Of a stretch of 5,403 nt of DNA, positions 1-4,703 are shown piece by piece. The translations under genes were made by a program, and so were the position numbers. The DNA is taken from the NCBI GenBank assembly GCA_017631215.1, contig JAGBTR010000138.1, positions 1 through 5,403 on the forward strand. Direction: 5' to 3'. Below the pieces are notes generated by a model. It searched no databases. It was given only the letters and a program-made list of their open reading frames with translations, and was not told the DNA's origin. The first letter of the stretch is position 1, and every line of letters starts with the position of its first letter. This DNA is from Clostridia bacterium. Lineage in GTDB: Bacteria; Bacillota; Clostridia; Oscillospirales; CAG-272.

Positions 1-1
1 C

Positions 2-646
2 ATCATCAACTATTCGCACGTGGTGGACGGTCTGTACTACCCCGGCACGGCGACCAAGGCGGCCGCCAACTCCTACCGTTGGTACAGAGACACCTTCGGC
101 GGCGACTACGCGACGCTCGACGAGGGCGCGTCCGAGGTTGCCATTGGCTGCGAGGGGCTGGTCTTCCACCCCTACCTCAACGGCGAGCTGACCCCCTATG
201 CCGATCCGCGGCTGTGCGCTAGCTTTGTCGGTGCGCGCGCCACACACACGCGGGCGCATTTCACCCGCGCGGTGCTGGAGGGCGTGTCGCTGTCGCTGCT
301 CGATTGCAAGACCTATCTGGACTCTCTTGGCATACCCTATCGCGGTGAGGCAACGCTCATTGGCGGCGGTGCCAAGGGTGCGCTGTGGCGGCAGATCACG
401 GCGGACGTGCTGGGTATGACGCTGCGCACGACAGAGAGCTCGGATTCGTCGCTGGGATCGGCGATGCTGGCGGGCGTGGCGATGGGCATCTTCGCGGACG
501 CCAAGGACGCCGTCGCGCGCTGTGTCAAGCCGCGGGACGTGGTGCATCCCATCCCCGAGAACACCGAAAAATACCGCAAATTGTTTGAACGATACAAAAA
601 AATCCAAGCGGCGCTTGCCCCCATCTACGCGGAGGAGGGGCTATGA
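2..646 (+). CDS. FGGY-family carbohydrate kinase, xylulokinase-like, C-terminal part
   Basis: The reading frame is open to the left edge (first full codon at 2), so the gene starts outside the window; 214 C-terminal residues are visible. FGGY kinases transfer phosphate from ATP to a sugar or polyol, xylulokinase acting on D-xylulose in the cytoplasm. Visible family hallmarks are a PYLNGELTP stretch (about residues 57-65 of the fragment; usually GERTP), TRAVLEGV (88-95), and the ATP-site glycine loop IGGGAKGALWRQ (120-131) followed by ITADVLG. The catalytic Asp is normally in the N-terminal half and cannot be checked. The Arg of GERTP is Leu here. Xylulokinase is the best fit, but fuculo-, rhamnulo- or glycerol-type kinases share these motifs, so the substrate is uncertain. 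The stop codon overlaps the start of the ETF gene, implying one operon. The downstream sugar isomerase fits a shared pentose or deoxyhexose route. Confidence 0.88.
   Translation: MINYSHVVDGLYYPGTATKAAANSYRWYRDTFGGDYATLDEGASEVAIGCEGLVFHPYLNGELTPYADPRLCASFVGARATHTRAHFTRAVLEGVSLSLLDCKTYLDSLGIPYRGEATLIGGGAKGALWRQITADVLGMTLRTTESSDSSLGSAMLAGVAMGIFADAKDAVARCVKPRDVVHPIPENTEKYRKLFERYKKIQAALAPIYAEEGL
631..640 (+). promoter_or_regulatory. Ribosome binding site of the ETF gene
   Basis: A purine block, GGAGGAGGGG, lies inside the last codons of the kinase gene. AGGAGG at 633-638 leaves 4 bases before the ATG at 643 and 7 bases before the ATG at 646. The second spacing is more usual, so initiation may be at 646. 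Confidence 0.7.
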
Positions 647-2013
647 TGCGCGTCGTTGTTTGTGTCCGTCAGGGGCTGGACGGCGAGCTGGGTCCGTTCG
701 ATGCCAGTGCCTATGAGATGGCGCTGAGTCTTGCGGACGCCGAGGTCACGCTGCTCTCGATGGGTCCCGCGACCGCATCCGAATGGCTTCTTCGGCTGAC
801 GCGGCTGGGCGCGCAAAAGGCGATCCTGCTCTCGGACAAGGCGTTGGCGGGTGCGGACACGCTGGCGACCGCCTATGCGCTGTCGCTGGCGGTGGGTCGA
901 CTTGCCCCCGACCTTGTGCTGTGCGGTCGGCAGACGCTCATCGGCGACACCGCCCAGACGGGTCCGATGCTCGCTGAGCTGGCAGGTTTTGATCTGGCCA
1001 CGGGCGTGATGGGCATTCGCGCGCTCGGTGACGGTCGCGCTCTGCTCGACACCCGCGAGGGTGAGGCCGAGGTGGCGCTCCCCGCGCTCCTGACCGTCGA
1101 GAAGGTCGGCACGCTCCGCTTGCCCCGCCTGCGCTCCCGTGTGGGCGAGGTCGAGGTGTGGAATGCCGCCGCGCTGGGTGCGGACGTCGCTCGGTGTGGT
1201 CTTGGCGGCTCGCCCACGCGTGTGGTCAAGACGTTTGAGAACCAAACGGGCAAGAGAAAATGCCAATGGATCTCGATGTATGAGCTTGACCGCGTCATTC
1301 GTGAGGGGCTGGGCAAGCAGACCCCTTTGGCGGACAGCGAGCAAAGCGGTGAGCGGCTCGCCCGCGTTTGCATTGTGGGCGAGTCCCCGCGCGGCTTTGC
1401 TGAATTGGTGAGTGACGATATTGTGCTGCTGCCGCTGACCGACGCGAGCGAGCTTGCTGAACGCATCACGGCGCTCTCGCCCTCGGCGGTGCTGTGGGCA
1501 AGCGACAGCGCGTCCAAGCAGCTGGCGGCTCGGGTCGCCGCGCGGCTTCGTCTCGGTCTTTGCGCCGACTGCACGTCTCTTGCGGTCGAGGGCGGCGAGC
1601 TGATGATGATCCGCCCCGCGCTGTCGGGCAGTGTGATCGCCAAGATCCGCAGTATGACCCTTCCCGCGATGGCGACCGTCCGCACCGAGAGCGGTAGCGT
1701 GAGCGACGTCATCGTCGGCGTCGGTATGGGCGTCAAGGACGATCTCGGTCGCGTTCGCGTCTTCGCCGAGCGCTACGGCGCCGAGCTGTGCGCCTCGCGA
1801 CGGCTGGTCGACAACGGCTACGCGACCTACGATATGCAGGTGGGGCTGACCGGTAAGGTCGTCAGCCCGCCCGTCTACGTCGCCGTCGGCATCTCGGGCG
1901 CCGTGCATCACATCGCAGGTATGCAACGCGCGGGCACGGTGATCGCCATCAATCCCGACAAAAACGCACCTATCTTCGATTACGCAGATTACGGCATCGT
2001 TGCTGAGTTTTAA
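643..2013 (+). CDS. Fused electron transfer flavoprotein (beta-alpha), compact form
   Basis: ETFs carry electrons between flavin dehydrogenases and an acceptor; normally they are an EtfB/EtfA heterodimer holding AMP and FAD. Here both are in one chain of 456 residues. Residues 1 to about 223 are EtfB-like: an RVVVCVRQ start, LLSMGP (37-42), GADTLATAYAL (70-80) and the nucleotide loop GDTAQTGPMLAE (101-112). Residues of about 237-456 are EtfA-like: a shortened first domain, then RPALSGS (324-330), QVGLTGKVVSPP (399-410), the FAD loop VAVGISGAVHHIAGM (413-427) and NPDKNAPIFDYADYG (437-451). Separate subunits usually total nearly 600 residues; most of alpha domain I and the final dozen or so alpha residues are missing. 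The usual Arg of SGGRG is Met362. The gene overlaps the kinase stop by 4 bases (ATGA), or by 1 if the start is the ATG at 646, which gives the typical MRVVV beginning. The redox partner is not visible. Confidence 0.9.
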   Translation: MMRVVVCVRQGLDGELGPFDASAYEMALSLADAEVTLLSMGPATASEWLLRLTRLGAQKAILLSDKALAGADTLATAYALSLAVGRLAPDLVLCGRQTLIGDTAQTGPMLAELAGFDLATGVMGIRALGDGRALLDTREGEAEVALPALLTVEKVGTLRLPRLRSRVGEVEVWNAAALGADVARCGLGGSPTRVVKTFENQTGKRKCQWISMYELDRVIREGLGKQTPLADSEQSGERLARVCIVGESPRGFAELVSDDIVLLPLTDASELAERITALSPSAVLWASDSASKQLAARVAARLRLGLCADCTSLAVEGGELMMIRPALSGSVIAKIRSMTLPAMATVRTESGSVSDVIVGVGMGVKDDLGRVRVFAERYGAELCASRRLVDNGYATYDMQVGLTGKVVSPPVYVAVGISGAVHHIAGMQRAGTVIAINPDKNAPIFDYADYGIVAEF

Positions 2014-2079
2014 TGGGTGAGGGACGAGGGGACGAAGAGACGATGCAAGAGAACGCGCAAGGGGGATTTTTGGAAAATA

Positions 2080-2101
2080 GAATTGGCGCCAGCGCCAATT
2101 C
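2080..2101. repeat. Perfect 10-bp-arm palindrome after the ETF gene
   Basis: The arms GAATTGGCGC and GCGCCAATTC are separated by two bases (CA). The hairpin lies about 65 bases after the ETF stop and 2 bases before the next palindrome. No T tract follows, so it is not a standard intrinsic terminator. Confidence 0.85.
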
Positions 2102-2103
2102 AC

Positions 2104-2124
2104 GAAATTCCCGTTGGGAATTTC
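2104..2124. repeat. Perfect 9-bp-arm palindrome, second of a pair
   Basis: GAAATTCCC pairs with GGGAATTTC across a three-base loop (GTT). A C-rich then A-rich stretch follows (to about 2155). An outer TTGGAAA (2070-2076) can also pair with TTTCCAA (2121-2127), so the pair may be one compound element. Confidence 0.85.
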
Positions 2125-2214
2125 CAAGCCCCCCTGCACCCCCAAAAACTTTTAAGGAAAAGGATGAGGTTGGTGCGATAGCTATCTTTCTTTAGCCCAA
2201 CAACTTCAGACTCA

Positions 2215-2236
2215 TTTTGGGGCCCCTACCCCAAAA
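2215..2236. repeat. Stem-loop TTTTGGGG / CCCCAAAA
   Basis: An 8-bp perfect stem (2215-2222 with 2229-2236) closes a six-base loop CCCCTA. It is not followed by a T run on either strand and is probably part of a dispersed element. Confidence 0.75.
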
Positions 2237-2276
2237 GTCCGTTAGCTGCGGAGTTGCTTGGCGAATGGATAGCCTC

Positions 2277-2309
2277 GCGTGGTAGGGAGCGGCGCCTTCC
2301 CCCACACGC
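2277..2309. repeat. GC-rich imperfect hairpin
   Basis: GCGTG (2277-2281) pairs with CACGC (2305-2309); inside, GGGA (2285-2288) can pair with TCCC (2298-2301) around a GGCGCC palindrome (2291-2296). The stem is interrupted, so its boundaries are approximate. Confidence 0.5.
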
Positions 2310-2366
2310 AAGATACCTCTTGTCGCGCACTCTCCCTCAGACGCCCGCGGCAAGCCGCCGGCGCCA

Positions 2367-2385
2367 GCTCCCTCTCGGAGGGAGC
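2367..2385. repeat. Hairpin GCTCCCTC / GAGGGAGC of a dispersed gut-type repeat
   Basis: An 8-bp stem (2367-2374 with 2378-2385) closes a TCG loop. A second CTCCCTC at 2332-2338 could compete for the same right arm, with a small GCGGC/GCCGC stem (2347-2358) between them. From memory, elements with CTCCCTC...GAGGGAGC recur between genes of gut Clostridia; that memory was not checked here. Confidence 0.65.
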
Positions 2386-2488
2386 CTCATTCCCCCGCCA
2401 TTTTCGAGAACGGTTTCAGCCGCACTCCACCATTTTTGTTATGCTGGAAATCCGTTCGCCCACGCAAGGCTTCGCACCCCGAACAAAA

Positions 2489-2520
2489 CCCGTCTTGGAG
2501 GCGGTGCCGAACAAGACGGG
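2489..2520. repeat. Inverted repeat CCCGTCTTG / CAAGACGGG
   Basis: A perfect 9-bp stem (2489-2497 with 2512-2520) closes a 14-base loop. It has no flanking T tract. Confidence 0.75.
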
Positions 2521-2591
2521 GGCATTTCGCCTAACCAAACCTTCAAGCCGCGCCTTGCGTAGCGAAGCGAAGCACCGAAGCGGCTTGCGGA

Positions 2592-2608
2592 GCGCCGCAC
2601 AGCGGCGC
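2592..2608. repeat. Hairpin GCGCCGC / GCGGCGC
   Basis: A 7-bp perfect GC stem (2592-2598 with 2602-2608) closes an ACA loop, seven bases upstream of the next hairpin. Confidence 0.75.
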
Positions 2609-2614
2609 GGGGGT

Positions 2615-2634
2615 CAAGGGGGCTCGCCCCCTTG
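2615..2634. repeat. Hairpin CAAGGGGG / CCCCCTTG
   Basis: An 8-bp perfect stem (2615-2622 with 2627-2634) closes a CTCG tetraloop. It is one of three closely spaced hairpins between 2592 and 2678. Confidence 0.8.
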
Positions 2635-2646
2635 CTCGCTTTCTTG

Positions 2647-2678
2647 GTTCGTTCTTTGCCGAGCGGCAAAGAATGAAC
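2647..2678. repeat. Long 14-bp hairpin upstream of the isomerase gene
   Basis: Bases 2647-2660 pair with 2665-2678 over 14 positions, one of them a G-T wobble (2651/2674), around the four-base loop GAGC. This is the longest near-perfect stem in the intergenic region and ends about 157 bases before the isomerase start. No T tract follows, so it could be a repeat unit, an mRNA structure, or an operator-like dyad. Confidence 0.75.
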
Positions 2679-2701
2679 ACCATAAACCTAACCGCGACCG
2701 C

Positions 2702-2714
2702 GCGCCGAAGGCGC
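2702..2714. repeat. Small hairpin GCGCC / GGCGC
   Basis: A 5-bp GC stem closes a GAA loop. It is short and only worth listing as the last member of the hairpin cluster. Confidence 0.5.
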
Positions 2715-2820
2715 AGTGGGAGCGAAAAGGGAAGAAGTCGTTCAGCATAACCCCCCTCCCCCAACCGAACCCCTCAAAAAAACAAAACAACAGAGTCTAA
2801 GAACATCCCAAAAAACAAAA

Positions 2821-2826
2821 AAGGAG
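2821..2826 (+). promoter_or_regulatory. Ribosome binding site of the isomerase gene
   Basis: AAGGAG is preceded by an A-rich leader and sits 9 bases before the ATG at 2836. It decides the start: the same frame is open upstream, but no comparable site precedes the earlier ATG at 2716. Confidence 0.88.
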
Positions 2827-2835
2827 TCTCCCGCT

Positions 2836-4236
2836 ATGTTCAATTATAACGTCAAGATCGGTCTCGTCGCAATGCGTCGTAACACCACCGATCGCCCCCG
2901 CGGCACCTTCCTCACCTGGTATTCCGCCGAGCAACGCGGCAAGAAATTCGTCAAATATATTGAGGAAAACTTCACCACCGACAAGGTCTCCTTCGTCGAT
3001 AACCGTGGCATCGGCATCGAGGATCTCGTCTTCGACGACGCCTCTGCCGCCCAGGTCATCGAGCGCTTTACAGCCGAGAAGGTCGACGCGGTGATGATCA
3101 TCAACTGCAACTTCGGCAACGAGGAGGCCGCCGCCGACATCGCCAAGGCGCTCGGCAAGCCCGTCCTCCTGTGGGCACCGCTGGACGACGAGTATTACGT
3201 CGACGGTATGCGCCCCACCGACTCGCAGTGCGGTCTGTTCGGCGTGTCGCGCCAGTTCCAGCGCTACCACATCCCCTTCTCGCATCTGCCCTCCTGCCGC
3301 GTCGAGTCGGACGAGTTCAAGGACGGCTTTGAGAGCTTTGTGCGCGTGGCGTGCATGGTCAAGAATTTTAAAGGTATGCGCATCGGTCAGCTCGGCGCCC
3401 GCCCCCAGCCCTTTTTCTCGGTCATCTGGAACGAGGGCGATCTTATGGAGCAGCTCGGCGTTCGCATCATTCCCGTCAACTTCGCGATGATCGAGCAGAG
3501 AATGAAGGAGGCGCCCGACAAGTACGCCGACGAGATTGTCGAGTATGAGAACTATTTCAAGTGCAACTATCGCCTCGACGAGCTGACGCCCAAGTACATC
3601 ACGCCCATGGCAACGCTGGCGGCGGTCTACAAGCATCTGTTTGACGAGTTCCGCCTCGACGTCATCTCGGCCGAGTGCTGGACGGCAACGCCCGTCATGT
3701 TCGACGGTCTTGCGCCCTGCGCGGTCTACGGTCTTCTCAACGACCTCGGCTATATGGTCGCCTGCGAGAGCGATATGCACTGCGCGATGACCATGGCGCT
3801 GCTCAAGTGCGCCACGCTGGGCGAGGGCAAGCCGCTGTTTGGTGAGTTCACCGTCCGTCATCCCGAGAATAAGAACGGCGAGCTGCTCTGGCACTGCGGA
3901 CCCTTCCCGCTGTCGCAGAAGGCGCCCGACAGCGAGGCGCGACTGGTCAACCAGCGCGAGTGGTTCCGCGCCAAGGACGGCGAGTACACCGTCGCCCGCA
4001 TCGACCGCGAGAACGGCGGCCGTTACGTCATCCTGCCCCTCCATTGCCACACGACCGAGGGTCCGCTGACCCACGGCACCTACATCTGGGGCGAGTTCGA
4101 CGACCTTGACGCGGTCGAGAGCAAGCTGCTGGACGGTCCCTACATCCACCATTTCGTCGAGATCGAGGGAGATTTCCGCCGCGAGATCGCAGAATTCTGC
4201 AAATATTTCCCCGCACTTCACGTCGATAAGGTGTGA
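2836..4236 (+). CDS. L-fucose/L-arabinose isomerase family protein
   Basis: The product has 466 residues and starts MFNYNVKIGL. Family members interconvert an aldose and its ketose with a divalent metal, in the cytoplasm. The N-terminal part (about 1-180) has the alternating beta/alpha pattern of the FucI/AraA fold, for example VDAVMIINCNFGNEEAA (83-99). By analogy with E. coli FucI (metal ligands Glu, Asp, His), candidate ligands are Glu311 in ACESDM (309-314), Glu337 in LFGEF (334-338; an acidic residue where FucI has Asp), and His438/His439 in YIHHFVEIEGD (436-446). It is shorter than E. coli FucI (about 590 residues) and matches the shorter fucose-isomerase-like family seen in gut Firmicutes, so the substrate is unproven. 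The upstream FGGY kinase would suit its ketose product. The last 17 codons and the stop are repeated downstream in a tandem duplication, but this copy is intact. Confidence 0.85.
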   Translation: MFNYNVKIGLVAMRRNTTDRPRGTFLTWYSAEQRGKKFVKYIEENFTTDKVSFVDNRGIGIEDLVFDDASAAQVIERFTAEKVDAVMIINCNFGNEEAAADIAKALGKPVLLWAPLDDEYYVDGMRPTDSQCGLFGVSRQFQRYHIPFSHLPSCRVESDEFKDGFESFVRVACMVKNFKGMRIGQLGARPQPFFSVIWNEGDLMEQLGVRIIPVNFAMIEQRMKEAPDKYADEIVEYENYFKCNYRLDELTPKYITPMATLAAVYKHLFDEFRLDVISAECWTATPVMFDGLAPCAVYGLLNDLGYMVACESDMHCAMTMALLKCATLGEGKPLFGEFTVRHPENKNGELLWHCGPFPLSQKAPDSEARLVNQREWFRAKDGEYTVARIDRENGGRYVILPLHCHTTEGPLTHGTYIWGEFDDLDAVESKLLDGPYIHHFVEIEGDFRREIAEFCKYFPALHVDKV

Positions 4237-4358
4237 CGCAAAACAAAAAAGCAAGCCGCAAGGGGTGCTTCCCGTAAAGCAGATTCACCCGTGCCCAATA
4301 TCGTAGGGCGGGGGCTTGCTCCCGCCGCGGTGAATGTGTTAGACCGAATATGCGGCGG
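4183..4358 (+). repeat. 176-bp tandem duplication, copy 1
   Basis: The unit covers the last 17 codons and stop of the isomerase gene, 66 bases of 3' untranslated sequence, and the left 56 bases of a REP-like hairpin. It matches copy 2 at a constant offset of 176 with no gaps and four substitutions (4215/4391, 4254/4430, 4281/4457, 4283/4459), so 172 of 176 bases are identical. Confidence 0.97.
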
Positions 4359-4412
4359 GAGATCGCAGAATTCTGCAAATATTTCCCCGCGCTTCACGTC
4401 GATAAGGTGTGA
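4359..4412 (+). pseudogene. Duplicated 3' fragment of the isomerase gene
   Basis: These 54 bases repeat the last 17 codons and stop of the isomerase (EIAEFCKYFPALHVDKV). There is one substitution, at 4391, which changes GCA to GCG and is silent (Ala). No start or Shine-Dalgarno site serves it, so it is a remnant. Confidence 0.85.
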
Positions 4413-4534
4413 CGCAAAACAAAAAAGCAGGCCGCAAGGGGTGCTTCCCGTAAAGCGGTTTCACCCGTGCCCAATATCGTAGGGCGGGGGCTTGCTCCCG
4501 CCGCGGTGAATGTGTTAGACCGAATATGCGGCGG
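4359..4534 (+). repeat. 176-bp tandem duplication, copy 2
   Basis: This directly abuts copy 1. After 4534 the sequence continues GAGAT, as at the start of each unit, and then diverges into the right arm of the hairpin (AAACCCCC). That GAGAT (4535-4539) and the one at 4183-4187 are the likely short homology at which the duplication arose. Confidence 0.97.
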
Positions 4535-4554
4535 GAGATAAACCCCCGCCCTAC
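4479..4554. repeat. REP-like hairpin element with inverted ends
   Basis: Outer arms GTAGGGCGGGGG (4479-4490) and CCCCCGCCCTAC (4543-4554) pair perfectly, and so do inner arms CTCCCGCCGC (4495-4504) and GCGGCGGGAG (4528-4537). They are separated by a small internal loop and capped by a 23-base loop. The 76-bp size and paired ends suggest a REP/MITE-like dispersed element. A left-hand partial copy lies at 4303-4358; it keeps the inner stem (completed by the first bases of copy 2) but has lost the outer right arm. Confidence 0.85.
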
Positions 4555-4557
4555 AAC

Positions 4558-4595
4558 AAAAGGACAGAGAATTTTCACGTTCTCTGTCCTTTTTT
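4558..4595 (+). terminator. Intrinsic terminator of the isomerase transcript
   Basis: A perfect 14-bp stem (4558-4571 with 4580-4593, core GGACAGAGAA/TTCTCTGTCC) closes an eight-base loop and ends in six T's (4590-4595). The A's at its left side give four T's on the other strand, so it may also act, more weakly, on the convergent gene. It lies beyond both duplicated copies, so the isomerase mRNA probably carries them. Confidence 0.92.
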
Positions 4596-4655
4596 CACAC
4601 GCCTTGCCCGTTTGGGTCGGTGTGTTACACCTTTTAGACGTACCGTCGGGCGGCA

Positions 4656-4698
4656 ATAAGGCTCCCTTGTGTAAAGGGAGCCTTATCTTTATTTTTTT
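4656..4698 (+). terminator. Second intrinsic terminator between convergent genes
   Basis: A perfect 13-bp stem (4656-4668 with 4674-4686, core AAGGCTCCCTT) closes a GTGTA loop. On the + strand it is followed by CTTTA and seven T's (4692-4698). On the - strand it lies just after the nuclease stop but has only a poor T tail, so its best orientation is +. It probably also serves as, or contributes to, the end of the - strand transcript. Confidence 0.85.
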
Positions 4699-4703
4699 GC
4701 GTC

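Larger units (their letters stand above)
2014..2835. other. Gene-poor intergenic region rich in GC hairpins
   Basis: These 822 bases separate the ETF stop from the isomerase start. No reading frame here has a convincing Shine-Dalgarno site together with protein-like content; the frames that exist run through inverted repeats. Instead there are at least nine stem-loops (listed separately) in a GC-rich background, and then an A-rich leader of about 65 bases just before the isomerase Shine-Dalgarno site. The layout looks like several short dispersed repeat elements inserted side by side, as is common between genes in gut Clostridia. No convincing promoter, riboswitch, tRNA or rRNA was recognised. 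The isomerase promoter is presumably in the last 200 bases. Confidence 0.7.

Noticed and set aside
625..2145. A 506-codon open frame on the - strand opposite the ETF gene
   Set aside because: The + strand product has unmistakable ETF motifs. The antisense product is rich in His, Arg, Ala and Asp without motifs, as expected from GC-rich codon bias.
2013..2195. A 60-codon frame whose ATG overlaps the ETF stop (TAATG)
   Set aside because: The overlap is suggestive, but the frame runs straight through two perfect palindromes and the product is low-complexity with no recognisable fold. It is more likely translated repeat sequence.
2656..2686. Possible promoter TTGCCG...CATAAA upstream of the isomerase
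   Set aside because: The boxes match consensus poorly, the spacing is 19 bases, and the -35 part lies within a hairpin. It is not strong enough to annotate.
2254..2800. Several open frames of 70-170 codons on both strands in the intergenic region
   Set aside because: They overlap each other in different frames, cross multiple hairpins, lack good ribosome sites, and give Arg/Pro/Ser-rich products typical of translated repeats.
2716..2835. An earlier in-frame start for the isomerase at 2716
   Set aside because: The 40 extra residues would be encoded by the A-rich leader, are not family-like, and would place the AAGGAG site inside the gene.
2797..4254. A 485-codon open frame on the - strand opposite the isomerase
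   Set aside because: It is an antisense shadow of a well-supported gene with its own ribosome site.
4291..4482. A 63-codon frame spanning the duplication
   Set aside because: It consists of hairpin and out-of-frame isomerase sequence repeated from copy 1 and has no ribosome site.
4183..4534. CRISPR-like repeats
   Set aside because: There are only two large abutting copies with no spacers, and they derive from the isomerase 3' end. No short regularly spaced repeats occur elsewhere.
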